Of a stretch of DNA of 45,200 bases, positions 34,010 through 45,200 are shown in pieces. Where the stretch lies: positions 245,566-290,765 of the forward strand of contig NW_003114956.1 in NCBI RefSeq assembly GCF_000003605.2, given 5' to 3'. Source of the stretch: Saccoglossus kowalevskii. Lineage: Eukaryota; Hemichordata; Enteropneusta; Harrimaniidae. Under the pieces are notes generated by a model. That model did no database searches. It saw only the letters and a list, made by a program, of their open reading frames with translations, and was not told the origin of the DNA. The translations under genes and the position numbers were made by a program. Position 1 is the stretch's first letter, and each line of letters opens with the position of its first letter.

Positions 34010-34581
34010 AGTACTGTACATTACTTTATTTTCACCTGGAATTTATTTTTTTGCTATTTTCACTGAAAAAAATGAATCAATGAATATATAATACAGCTAT
34101 ATTTCACATTCAACTCATACAAAATACATGGAGTGAAAATGTCTTTTCAGCGAAAATTAACCCGACCTAAAATAACGAATTTTACAGTATACTGTAAAAT
34201 ACTTTAGTTTAGCTGGAATTAATTTTTGCTGAAAAGACTTTTTGGATGTTTTGTATGGAATCTATTTTTCACTGATTTTTGATGAGTTGAATGTAAAATA
34301 TAGAAAAAAAGGTACTGTAGACTACTTTATTTTTGCTTTGAATTTATTTTCGCTGGAGGGATAATTCCGTGAAAATAAAATCCAGCTAATATACTTTTCT
34401 TCCTATATTTCACATTAAACTGATCAAAAATCAGTGAAAATAAATCCCATACAAAAAGCCTTTTCAGCAAAAATTAATTCCAGCGAAAATAAAGTATTCC
34501 ACAGTATATTCGCTGCATTTTGTTTTCACTGAATCATTCCTGTAGCAAAAATTAATTCCAAGCGAAAATAAAGTAAAGTAT
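34010..34581. repeat. Cluster of three to four foldback (TTATTTTCGCT) elements
   Basis: Consecutive full or partial copies: about 34012-34185, 34188-34310 (half), 34311-34505 (most complete, inverted ends ACTTTATTTTTGCTTTG and CCAGCGAAAATAAAGTATT), and 34505-34581 (half). Same family as 5568-6300 and 16738-16920. The head-to-tail packing upstream of the SLC18B1-like gene suggests insertion into each other or unequal exchange. Confidence 0.75.
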
Positions 34582-35401
34582 ACAGATAATGTGCAGGCTT
34601 AGTGGTGCCAATAATAATTATAATATAACAACCATAAAAAATTACAACTATAGATAGATAGATTATCAGTGTCTGTCTCTTGTTGTATATTTGTAGTTTA
34701 TTCTACAATTTGTATTAGCAAAAATAGCTATGTTGTGCTCACCATTTGAGGGCCAATTTTTTTTTTTTAAAAGTTTCGAGCATTAATATCAGTCACTTTG
34801 GTATTCAAAAGGTACAAATCATTGTGAATTTGTTTTGTTCATTTTTATCTGATTAACATTTGTAAGATATGATGAATTTCATCTGTTTTACTGAAATGTA
34901 GGATTTAACTTTTTTTTCTACAAAATAGTGTTTCATTCTTATTCATTATGATATCCACTGTTCCCTGACCTACTTAACCATAATTTTTAGAATACAACAC
35001 AGGACAGGAGGAAATGGAACACTATTTGATGAAAAAAAATATATTCTTCCTCTTTAATTTTTAACAAGATCTCGTTGGCCATTAGCATCTATGGTCAATT
35101 GATGATGATGTATAATGGCCAGGTAATGAATATATATACAAATCCATCAGGTACACCTGAAGGATTCAGGTATTTTGTCATGTAAACATTTTGACAAAAA
35201 TCTACTTCAATATCTGTCAATAAAAAATTGGAGACACCAGCCGTGATTCCAACTACAACATATTAAAAGTTTGGAAAACCTTGTATTCATGGTAATGAGC
35301 CTTACTACCCATTGTTTTTGTTCAGCTATGAACTTGAAGCATAATTTCTAAATAAATATACAAGTTAAATACAGTGTAAATTAATGAATAGATGTTTTTC
35401 T

Positions 35402-35543
35402 TTATTACAGTAAAGTGTGTCCAAAGTAACTCGGATATTCAAGAGTTTTATTTGACAAGGGATAATTGCGGAAATGTAAACATTTAAAAAAAAAATACAC
35501 CACAAAAGACAGTTCACTACTGAAGCAAGAGTTGGATATAATC
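35402..35543 (+). promoter_or_regulatory. SLC18B1-like 5' leader with probable splice acceptor and start-stop uORF
   Basis: TTTCTTTATTACAG ends at about 35410 and looks like a 3' splice site, so the first coding exon probably begins near 35411 and an upstream non-coding exon exists. In the leader, ATG at 35474-35476 is followed immediately by TAA at 35477-35479, a minimal start-stop uORF about 64 bases before the main ATG at 35544. In other genes such elements hold back ribosomes (established knowledge); an effect here is inference. Confidence 0.4.
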
Positions 35544-38500
35544 ATGGCAGATTACAAAACACAGGGAAACATACAGCATAGAAAAGAAGACATTCTCTCA
35601 ACAGACACAACATATGGATCTATTGATAGAGATCAGGGGAGAGATAACAGTGAATCACACAAACCAACAAAAACAAGTTTTACTGCAAATCAGAAGTGGA
35701 CACTTTTTAGCATATCCTTGGCAAATTTTTCAGATTTTGTCAGCTATAGTATTTTGGCTCCATTTTTTCCAGAGGAGGTGAGTAGTAAAATGTTCTAATA
35801 TTATTGGGAGATTACTGGAACTGACCCTTTATGTAAATACAGTTTTTATAGGAGTGTAAGAAGGGTGTAGTTGAAAATGTAACCCACTCTTGATCTTTTA
35901 AGCCACCCCCTTAAAACCAATAGTCTATCCCATACATAATACTAATTTTATCACCTCCATCATGAAGTCTATTTTTTGCTAGCTTTTATTTGTCTGTCTG
36001 TCTGTAAGCAGGATAACTAAGCAAAATGGTGGCAAATTCTCAGTATATTTTCAGAAGAGGTTAACTTAACAAGGAATCAAACCATTACATATTAAAGGAG
36101 ATGTCGGTCTGGTTGCCATGAAAACAGAAATTTAAGAATGATTTTTCATTTATACTCAAAATGTTATGGATTGATTCTCATTAAATTTTCTCTTAACCAA
36201 GTGATAAGGTTTTGATAATACCAACGTGTTTACCTGTGAGAATATGACGCAAACTCAATAGGGTGGTCAAATCCATTGGCTCATTTTTATTCATCAGTGT
36301 ATGCAAATTTGGCAGAACTCTAATTAAGTTTCATAGATGTTTGTGTTAAAACGGGTCAGGTTGATGCCAAGATACTGTAAATGTATTAATTATTCACTGG
36401 GTTTTAAGTAAGATCTGCTAAATTAAATCTACATGAACATGTAAATTACAATAAAACTAATTGTTTCCTTGAAAAATTTGTGAAATTAAAACACAGTGAA
36501 TATGCTCCAAACATCAAAATAATGAAACGTCAGTGAAAATAAATCGTTTCACAGTACTGCTTTAAATTGACATTATGATAGCTTATGGTCACATAGCCTA
36601 TAGTCCCAATCTTGGTACATATATTCTATTTTTAAGGAAGCAAGTATTCTATTTTATTGCAGGCTAACAAAATGGGAATGTCTGATTCTGTAGTGGGACT
36701 AGTATTTGGATGCTTCGCTTTGGTTATGTTCATAACTTCACCTGTATTCGGAAAGTTTGTAAGTATCGGTTAAAGCCAATAAATATTCATGTTTCAGGGC
36801 TTCACAGGCATCAATGGAAAATAGACAATTAAAAGCTGTAGTTTTCAAGAGTCATAATGAAAGCACAGTTTTGTTGACAATTTTAAAGATGCAATATGGA
36901 CAAGAATATGTCATTTTTAACATTATTAATACTGTGTATTGATGAAAACATTGGGAGGTTATCACGAGAATACCGCAAAGTATGTGCAAAGGCAGTACAG
37001 TGAGTGCATACTTTATGGTATTATTGTAGTAATAAGTTATTGAAAGATTATAGCCCGAAATGACAAAGAAAAACATTTTGCGTTGTGTGAACGTTCTATG
37101 CCAGGATTCAATTCCCATCATGCATGGTTAATAGTGCTGCTTCCAATGTAAACAAATGAATGAGTAACGTTACTCGTTAATAACATGGAACACATCAATA
37201 GTGGTGACAAAGTTTACCCCAAATTATGGAACATTTGAATGTTCAAATGACTGCTGATACAACTTTTAATGGAACGGTAAATCTGATTGTTTTCGTTGCT
37301 AGAAGTCTAATAAGAACATTTATTGTGACCTGAAAACGTTGTAGCACACATCTGAGTATTTGTTCAATAAACAAACAAAATCTGTAATAAACATGTCTAT
37401 AATATGGTTGTTATAGTACATGGCAATCAAATGCAACATTTTTTAGTTCATGAATCATGATTTGGTCTACAGTATGGGGTATATGTTTTCATCCATTTTG
37501 CATCTTTTATATAAAAATAACAAGAAATAATTTGAACAGAAATAGTTGAAACATTTTTTCTGGGTTCAAGTTCAGGTTTTTATGAGGTTGCTTGTCTGCG
37601 TATCTTTCTGTCATCAACTGTTTTGTGCTTATGACCATTTGTAATAGTGGTATTTTGCACAATTTACATGAAATTAATGGAGTTTTTCCCAGAAGGGGAC
37701 ATTACTTAAATGAAGAGCCGACATAAGATAAGACAAGCAGGTATGCTCATTGGCGATTGCCTCGTTCGAAAAAAAAATTAAAACAAGATATGTCTTGGAT
37801 TTTGACTCAAAAATTTGTACAAGGATATGGCCAAAACGTTTTTAGCCATTGTCATAGCAACAGAAAGACAGAACTATTTCTTTTCAAGTTTATACACCTT
37901 TCGAGAGTGCAGGTGTGAAAAGTTACCCTAACTTCGAGGTCAAATTTCTCCGTAATGAAAAATGGTATCAAAAAACAAATAATAACTTTGAGCCTACATT
38001 CAAGCCGAGAATGAGATATGTCAGAAGTTTTTATTCCAAGATTTGTAGGAGGAGATACATTAAGTGCGTACATTTAGTACATTTGGTTGTTGCCATGGCA
38101 ATGGTGAGCCAGGAATTTTTTTCAATTTTACGACCAAACTAGAGCAAAGGTGTGACCTCCTGGCAAGTTTGAATGAATTTGGCTCAACCAAAAAATCACA
38201 GAAAAGTTAACATATGAAAATGTCACACACACACAATCCTAGTGGAGTAGATTGCCAACATATAAGAAAATATGAATAAAAATTTTTGCACCCAATAAAT
38301 AACCGGAAATTACTGATCTATAATTAAAAAGTTTGTAAATTGAATTTCATACATGAAAGTAACTAGACACTGGAATATTGTTGATACATGTAAATCTGTA
38401 TCATCAGATTTAGTTACCGGTAGTATTAATTAGTATTTTTTTTTTTTTTTTTGTAGCTCACAAAAATTGGTGTAAAGTTTATGTTTATTGCAGGCTCTTT

Positions 38501-41500
38501 TACATGTGGAGTTTGCTGCATAATTTACGGGTAAGTCAACGATAATATCAATTAAAGGTGTACATGATATATGACAAATATTGTATATTGCTAATATATT
38601 TTCATTGCCTGATTTATTTACTTGTCTTTATAGGTTTCTTATAAGACTGGATAAGGGAACGGAATTCATCGTATTTTGTTTTGTAGTACGATCGATTGAA
38701 GCTGTCGGGTCAGCGGCTTCAGCGACTGCAGCTTTTGCAATTATTGCGAAAACTTTCCCAGAAAACATTGCAACAACATTAGTAAGTAATTTAAGTCGTT
38801 CTACAGCATGTGTTGAAATTCCATGTAAACAAATAATACACACATTGTATATGTCACATGGGACTTGTACAATTGTAGCATTTTTAATGTCTTATTAATT
38901 AATGTAATTCGCTTCAATTTCAGTGAAGTAAAAATGACAAAATTGTGATGCCATGTAAAATTGTTTCATGATATTTACTTGCGAAAATCTGTCAATAACG
39001 TTGTAGTTTTACAATAATTTTAATCAGAACCACATGGTTTTTTGGAAGACAGTGATGATCACTATTTTGGCTACACTCTAACAAAAAGTTTTGTGCCAGT
39101 TTTAAAGCAGGAGAGTCGTCACCAGCGCACGTGCAGGAATTGAGTCCCAAACAACGATAACAACACACTCAAAAAAACGCAAAGACTCATGGGTAGACGC
39201 TTGTTTGTAAACAATGACACGCTATGGCCATCTGACGTATGCGCAGGTGATGACTCCCCCGCTTTAAAAAAACAGGAATATTCTACACCAGTGCATTATT
39301 AACAATTAGAGATTGCCCACATACATAGTATTAAGTGTTATATTTTCAGCATTAAAAATATGTGTGTTTTGTGAGGACAAAAATTCACTATTAATAGTCT
39401 TAGTACTGCCAGCAAGGTTTATAATGTTTGTATGTGTACCTAAATGTATGGTGCCCCAATTATTTAATTATATCTGTTCAGGGTGTTTTGGAGATATTCA
39501 GTGGGTTAGGATTTATGCTTGGACCCCTTATAGGAGGATATCTATATCAGGTAATCATAGTAGCACATATCAATATCACAGTTCTACATAGTTTTATTTT
39601 AGATTCAGTTTGATAATGTCCACTTCACATAGTTTGATGATGTCACATTTCTACTTCACATGGTTTGATGATGTCACATTCCTACTTCACATGGTTTGAT
39701 GATGTCACATTCCTACTTCACATGTCTTGAGGTCACATTTCAACTTCACTTATTTGATGTCATTTTTCCAGTGCACATGGTTTGATGATGTAATATTTTA
39801 ACTTCACATGATTTGATGATGTCACATTCCTACTTCACATGTCTTGAGGTCATATTTTAACTTCACATGGTTCAATAATGTCACATTTTAATCTCACATG
39901 ATCTCACATTTCTACTTCACATGTTTTAATGATGTAGTAGTTGTAAATGGTTTGCCACAATTCTAGATCACATGGTTTGATGATGTCTCTTAAACTGCAA
40001 AGTATTTTGAGTTTTTGATCAGTTTACTGTATTTTATCTTATTTTTTTCTCAGGTTGGAGGTTTTACTTTGCCATTTTTAGTGCTGGGTATTTTCACCAT
40101 AGTGATCACTCTTTGCAATATTTATATTTTACCAAGACAGCAAGGTGAGTATCACATATTTGCAAGCATCTTCAGATATAAAATGTAAAAATCCAGTTTA
40201 TGGTCATCACACAGTAATGTTGCAAATACCTTTATTTAGGTTTTGGCTCAGAATTTAAAAAAAGTAATTTAAAAATTTCTGACACACAGAAATTTCATGT
40301 AATTTTGCATTCTTTAATTGGTGAAAATGTTTTTTTTCTCTGAATTTTGAGTCTTTGTTGTGTGCATTTTGACTTTTAATTCAAAATGGCCACTATAGTA
40401 TAGTTTATCTCTCAAAAATTATTATAGTCATTGTTTCCATGGAAACAAGCTCAAATATCACGATCTTTTATTCAAATTTGGCTGTCAATTGTATTATATT
40501 TTGTTCTAGAATGTAAATTGCTTTTTGTATTTTTATTTAAAATAAGATATTGCCATCTTTATCATGGTATATTTGGTGGATAAACGTGCCGTTCGATCTC
40601 TACAACACAACAAGTTCTTCTCAATTTTTCAGATGAAGGTACACTTAAATCAGGTTCAATGACAGAATTTTTGAAAATACCGTCCGTTATTATGACATCA
40701 CTTTGTGTGTTAGCGGGATCTGTGGCGTTGAGTTTTCTAGACCCGACTCTAGCAAAGCATTTAAATCAGGTGAGTCATAAAATATTTAGGCTTTGCCGTG
40801 CACATTTATTTAACTTATTTAACTTTTTATTTATTCAACTTTCGCCTACTTACTTTTTTAGTTATTCATTATTAACTTTATTACATTTTAAACACCAAAT
40901 TAGAAATGTAAAATTTTCTACACGGTTGTAATAAAGCTGTTATCTTATCTTATCTTATCATTGTACCGGTAACTCTTGACATGTTTAACATATTGTAACC
41001 ATTAACACGTGTACACTATTGTCAGTTTCATCAAATTTCATGTCTGTTGAATATGCTGAAAATATTAAAAATTTTACTCCATTGAGATTAACAGATTCAA
41101 AGAAACTACATACATTATCAGGTGCAAAAATCGGGTTAATCACAGCTATTCAACTTAATAAGGGGGTTACAAAATTATCAACATTTTTTGAGTATTATTT
41201 AATTATTGAGTTGGACATATGTCATCAACTTTGCAGGATTTTTTTCTAGTATGAATTTTTTTTAATGAAAAACCTAAAAATATGCAAAAAGTTTCATTTT
41301 TAGAATAATTTCCATAGGGATTCATGATAACAAATTTCATAGAATGAAAATAAATCCAGTAATTATAAAAATTTCCTCTTAATTCATAACAACCATAAGT
41401 GTTTCTCTTATGATATTTTCATCATATGTAATAACAAATTTGGAGATATGGTTATATCTTTATATGAATAAACCCCTTGCAAACAAATATTTTGCCCCAA

Positions 41501-44165
41501 TTTGTGCGGTGAATGAATAGAACAATGACAATTTTTCGTCCTGACCAGAAAATTCTGTTCCTTGAAATAATTAGGCATCAATGTTTTTGTAAGATACCGG
41601 TAATTACATCAATCAAGGACTTTTTGTAGACTGCCGCTCCACTGCTAAAACTTGTTTGTATTCAAAATTAAATATGACAACGCATATTCATATTAAAACT
41701 ACTATGATAAATGAAATAATATTATGTAACAAAGGGCAAGGTCACCAGAGTTTAACCATGTCATCTAGACTTGTAAACAATAGTGATAAAATCATATTCC
41801 AAGATTCAAGGAAATCCAATCAGTTGCCCTGATGTCCCAGGAGTTTGCCTTGATGCCTTTAAAAAATTAAAAAAATTAAATCAAAAAATCATCCATACTA
41901 TTCCTATAGGCTACATTTTTGTAGTAAAAGCCATTTAATCAAATTTGGGCAAAGTCATCGCAGCATGCTTACGAATTTTGTGTAAACAAGTACATTACAT
42001 GAGAACAATATCGAACACATGCGGCACGACGACAATTGCCCCCCTATCTATAAAATAAACTTATAAAATAAACAATTATATAAATTATATTTAATCAAAC
42101 ACGTAATAGTTCTTTTTCATTCTTTATTTGAAGATTTGTTTGAATAAACTATGAAATTATATATACAGGACCTGACTAGTTCTGATGAACTAGATCTGTA
42201 TTCCTCACAAAAAAAGAAAAGTACTCTTAGTAGAATTCATTATTTATTTATATACATTTAATTTTACATTTTGGTGAAATTAAATTTCATTTATTCATTC
42301 ATTTCTATCAATTTCCAGTCTGCCTCATTATTTTTTTTTATAAATTCTGAATAAATAATGTAGAAGCAGATCTTTTGTAAAGGTTTCAACATTAACATAT
42401 ATGTACCATTTTCTCTTTTCTATTTGCAGTTTAACTTCAATTCTACGACAGTTGGCCTGATGTTTTTAATAATGGCAGGGTCATACACACTGTCAGCATT
42501 CTTTTGGGGTTGGATTACAGATAAAAAGGTAACAACCATTGTGTGAAATGTTTCTGCAGTTTTACATCTGCTTTGAGTATATGAACATTATTTATTATTA
42601 TTTGTTGGTTAATTTGTGCATTTGTCGTATATTTACTATCACAACAATTACAATTAAGTTTTCTAAAAATACAGTACATAGTGTCATAATACCACAGTGC
42701 TTGCGGCAGTTTTAGTATACACCCCCCCCCCCCCACACTGGCAACGCTGCTGTAAAGACTGTTCACCACTCAGGTACCACATCGATCATGTCATGGTGCA
42801 ACTTAAATCTGCGAGTTACACCACGGGTTTGATCGCTATGACACCTGTACGTGAGGGAAAATACCCCAACCCTTATTTACTGGCAACATTGTGTGTTATT
42901 TCCTCTGTCCTGTCCCTCATACAGACCTGATATCTTAATGTATTCTTGGCACCCTTCAAAGATTAAAGATATAACACACAGGAACAAAAAAAATGTGCTC
43001 AAAAAACATAGACATATAGATTATTAAAATTAATCAAATTAGTAGATATAGCAGGACGACAGTGGAGCACTTACTATTACATTTATCTATTTTTACCTAC
43101 TAAAGTACTCAGTACTTGGAAACAATGACTTTGTGATTTCCCAGTGTGGCCATTTAATATTGAAAATATATCATGTATTAACAGGTTCATCTTGGTGATG
43201 CAATTTCAATAGTTGCCTTTTAAATTTATTTTGTAAAATCCTGTTACTCTCATAAAATGAAAAACATCTCATTATATTATTACTACAAGCAGGAGAAAGA
43301 TGTATAATAAAAAGGTTATCACAAGAATACCGCAAAGTATGCACTCAGGCAGTGAAAGATTACTTCGACCTATGCATTTATGCACACTTAGTATTTATGT
43401 GATACCTCATATCACAAGAACAAGATATATGTTCAGTATTTAACAATTAATAAATACAGTTTGTATACATGTATTATAAGTTGATTGAATCAGGGTGATG
43501 CTTGATACATATTGACATTTTATTAATAGCAGATGAGATGAGACATTATTTAAATTTGTTTTGTTTTCACACAGAATATTCCTAAGTTATTGATGATAAT
43601 TGGTAATATTGGCTGTGGTGCTGCATATCTCTATTTAGGACCAACACCTCTCTTCAATGTTAAAACGTAAGATAAGAAGAGGAATTCGCCTCAGTCAACA
43701 ATGCTCTCTTCAGGATGAGTTAACCTTAAATCTATTGTGACACTATAGATATTAAAATCATTATATTTATTATAGTTCCTCTTTCATTCTAACAATTAAA
43801 GCAAAGGTTTTGTAGAGAGTGACTAGCATTGATTTTCAAAAGTTTATTGGCAGATACGAGTTTTGCGGTTAATTAACAAAAAAACATTTCATTATGATAT
43901 ATGGCGTTGTGGTGTACATCTTGATTGTTTGTCACTCATTTGTTTAGACTTAATTTTCTGGAAGGGGATTAAGCTGTTAGACAAATCCAGAGTGCACACA
44001 TACAACACATATTATGGTATGCCTCTTGCACATCATTCTGTGCTTAAACTTAAAAATATTTTTTTTCAGTGAACTATGGATGGTTATATTTTCTCTGGTT
44101 CTTCTTGGCTTGGCTGTTGGTTGTGCACTAGTACCCACATTTACAGATATGATTGGTACAGCCAG
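35544..44165 (+). CDS. SLC18B1: SLC18B1-like MFS transporter, vesicular polyamine transporter family (3' end outside window)
   Basis: Major facilitator superfamily protein. Human SLC18B1 loads polyamines into secretory vesicles by proton exchange. Coding exons: 35544-35777, 36663-36758, 38457-38530, 38634-38781, 39482-39550, 40054-40144, 40633-40769, 42430-42528, 43575-43666, 44070-44165. All junctions are GT-AG and in phase; 378 full codons are present. A hydrophilic N-terminus of about 45 residues precedes the helices. Family stretches include SYSILAPFFPEE (TM1), GLVFGCFAL (TM2), IGVKFMFIAG (TM3), IIAKTFPENIATTL (TM4 end), FSGLGFMLGPLIGGYLYQ (TM5), SFLDPTLAKHL (TM7) and LVPTFTDM (TM10). Each exon encodes one helix, so TM1-TM10 of 12 are present and about 80 residues should follow after 45200. 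The start is the ATG in ATCATGG; the frame is open upstream but holds no other ATG. The transport substrate in this organism is inferred from the family. Confidence 0.93.
36759..38456. other. Large SLC18B1-like intron
   Basis: A 1.7-kb intron between the TM2 and TM3 exons. Apart from the short hairpin repeat at 36957 and a T-rich run just before the next exon (the polypyrimidine tract of its acceptor), I see nothing to annotate. Confidence 0.5.
36957..37048 (+). repeat. Short dispersed repeat with hairpin (ATACCGCAAAGTATG)
   Basis: GGTTATCACGAGAATACCGC continues into AAAGTATGTGC and is followed by the inverse GTGCATACTTTATGGTATT, forming a stem. The head is repeated at 43314-43341 in another intron of the same gene. 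Confidence 0.5.
39102..39267 (-). mobile_element. TTAA-flanked MITE, copy 3 (166 bp, inverted)
   Basis: Reads TTAA-AGCAGGAGAGTCGTCACC at the left and GATGACTCCCCCGCT-TTAA at the right, so the inverted termini are clear here. The interior (CGCAAAGACTCATGG, TTGTTTGTAAACAATGA) is the reverse of copy 1. It lies in an SLC18B1-like intron. Confidence 0.72.
39610..39990 (+). repeat. ~31-bp tandem repeat (TTTGATGATGTCACATT..CTTCACATG)
   Basis: About ten to twelve imperfect units of TTTGATGATGTCACATTYCTACTTCACATGG in an SLC18B1-like intron. Some units share the variant CTTGAGGTCACATTT, which suggests higher-order copying. Each full unit contains TGATGTCA, a CRE/ATF-like variant. Confidence 0.85.
40778..40960 (+). 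mobile_element. Probable LINE 3' end with (TTATC)n tail
   Basis: GTTGTAATAAAGCTGTTATC followed by TTATC repeats up to about 40960 resembles the short-tandem tails of L2/CR1-like non-LTR elements. No reverse transcriptase sequence is left. It lies just after the TM7 exon of the SLC18B1-like gene. Confidence 0.4.
40961..42429. other. SLC18B1-like intron, no feature seen
   Basis: AT-rich intron before the TM8 exon. A 76-codon frame at 41019-41249 has no splice context or recognisable motif and is probably chance. Confidence 0.5.
42529..43574. other. SLC18B1-like intron with C14 run and dispersed repeat head
   Basis: A cytosine run is at about 42721-42734, followed by about 190 bases of noticeably higher GC. 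The ATACCGCAAAGTATG repeat head is at 43314-43341. No coding feature. Confidence 0.5.
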
Positions 44166-44349
44166 GTAGGTATTAAAAAAATGCCATCCTTATGTACCAA
44201 GTACTTGTTTTAAAACACACTATTGTATGTAAAATAAAATAAAATTATGAACCATACAGAATCATATCACGTGTTAACTGAGACTAGTAGTGGGAGGGGC
44301 GTCAACAAATTTACCCTGAGGGATAAGGGCAGGATGGGAATATTTCAGA

Positions 44350-44672
44350 TGTCGTCTGAGTGATCAGAGTGGGATGGAACAGAATTCTGTGAACTATAGG
44401 CAATGTAGCTGGTAAGCCATCTGAGTGATCAAGGCAGGATAGGACATTTGTCAGTGAATTATAGGCAATATAGCTGGCAAGCCATCTCAGTGATCATGGA
44501 TGGATGGGAGATAATTCTGTGAACTATTGGCAATATAGTTGGAATGCCATCTGAGTGATCTGGGCAGAATGGGACATACTTTAGTGACTTATAGGCAATA
44601 TAGTTGGAATGCCATCTGAGCAGAACAAGACATACTTTAATGAATTATAGGCAATATAGTTGGGAAACCATC
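44350..44672 (+). repeat. ~65-bp tandem repeat (CCATCTGAGTGATC..ATAGGCAATATAGYTGG)
   Basis: About five units, each with CCATCTGAGTGATC, GGRCATAC-like, GTGAATTATAGGCAATATAG and TTGGAATG segments, in the intron after the TM10 exon. The last full unit has lost the AGTGATC part. Confidence 0.85.
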
Positions 44673-44829
44673 TGCTTGAAACCCTGGCTTTATTATTGAA
44701 GATAGGATTCTTGGAAAGTTTGAAAAAAGCAACTTATGTGATGCAATTACTATCAAATGTTTCCTCAATACATATGATTACACATTTTGAAAAGCTCAAT
44801 CATTAGACGATGTGTGTGTAATATATCCT

Positions 44830-45200
44830 GCAAAAAGTTAATAATAACTTTATTACACTACTAAAAAAACCTTCAGAGGGTTTTTGTATGGTAAGGAACA
44901 TAAATACATACAATACATAAGAGATAAAAATAAAATGTTAGTAAAATAAAATAAATTAATTACTTTCTGTGGTTTTAAAAATTGTGCTCTTTAAGTATTT
45001 TGCTAAAGCTATATTATTCTCCATAATCTTTTTAAATATGGAATTCACATCCATTGTGTAAATATTTATTGAACACTCATCAAACAGTTTTTTTCTTTGT
45101 TCTATATAGCCAGTACAAAATAGCAGGAAATGTTTTTCATCTCCTAATGCTTTAGTGTTACATTTATTACAGTGTCTATTTTCTAATTCTATTTTGGGCT
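44830..45200 (-). mobile_element. 3' end of a non-LTR (LINE) retrotransposon, continues past the window
   Basis: Read on the minus strand from 45198 there is an open frame of 80 codons to TAA at 44956-44958. It contains NRHCNKCNTKALGDEKHFLL, then FCTGYIEQRKKLF and ENNIALAKYL. The C-x2-C plus GDEKHFL pattern is the zinc-knuckle-like C-terminal end common in Jockey/CR1/L2-type ORF2 proteins. A short 3' UTR ends near TAATAAAGTTATTATT. The reverse transcriptase itself would lie beyond 45200. The element is antisense to the SLC18B1-like gene, inside its intron. Confidence 0.7.

Noticed and set aside
39610-39990. CRISPR-like array
   Set aside because: The units are contiguous with no unique spacers and lie in a eukaryotic intron; it is a minisatellite.
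41019-41249. 76-codon frame as an extra SLC18B1-like exon
   Set aside because: The TM7 and TM8 exons join in phase without it, and it has no membrane helix typical of the family.

Overview
The window is eukaryotic nuclear DNA: AT-rich, with spliced genes that have GT-AG introns of 0.1-3 kb, dense interspersed repeats and a 230-base assembly gap. The protein set (a ciliary transport gene, ribosomal protein eL30, a kelch ubiquitin-ligase receptor and a vesicular transporter) and the style of the repeats fit a marine invertebrate. I lean towards an invertebrate deuterostome such as a hemichordate, but that is inference; the sequence alone does not prove the species.

Layout. (1) 1-23233, minus strand: WDR35/IFT121, the IFT-A subunit of cilia. 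I could place the first 19 coding exons (857 codons) with consistent reading phase across every junction. The last ~330 residues lie beyond base 1. Its introns hold most of the repeats, including a GC-rich, broken DIRS-like retroelement at about 6.9-8.9 kb, a tRNA-derived SINE, several inverted-repeat elements and a 204-bp tandem duplication. (2) 23234-23755: a short shared upstream region from which WDR35 and RPL30 diverge. (3) 23756-25804, plus strand: RPL30 (eL30), four coding exons, 114 residues, complete. (4) 25805-30849: an intergenic stretch with an N gap and at least four short inverted-repeat elements, two of them with clear target-site duplications. (5) 30850-32115, minus strand: an intact, intronless KLHDC2-like kelch protein (421 aa) that keeps the diglycine C-degron pocket residues and a BC-box, but ends in a CaaX-like C-L-I-A. 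(6) 32116-35543: the upstream region shared with the next gene, with a CRE palindrome near KLHDC2-like and a cluster of foldback repeats. (7) 35544-44165, plus strand: an SLC18B1-like vesicular polyamine transporter, ten coding exons in the window, each carrying one membrane helix; the last two helices are beyond base 45200. Its introns contain two tandem arrays and two LINE 3' ends.

The genes do not form a pathway. The likely functional link is the divergent WDR35/RPL30 promoter. I found no CRISPR, operon, or prokaryotic feature, and no convincing new multi-gene system. The most notable points are the CaaX-ended intronless KLHDC2-like receptor, the in-frame WDR35 micro-exon, and several well-delimited non-autonomous transposon families.
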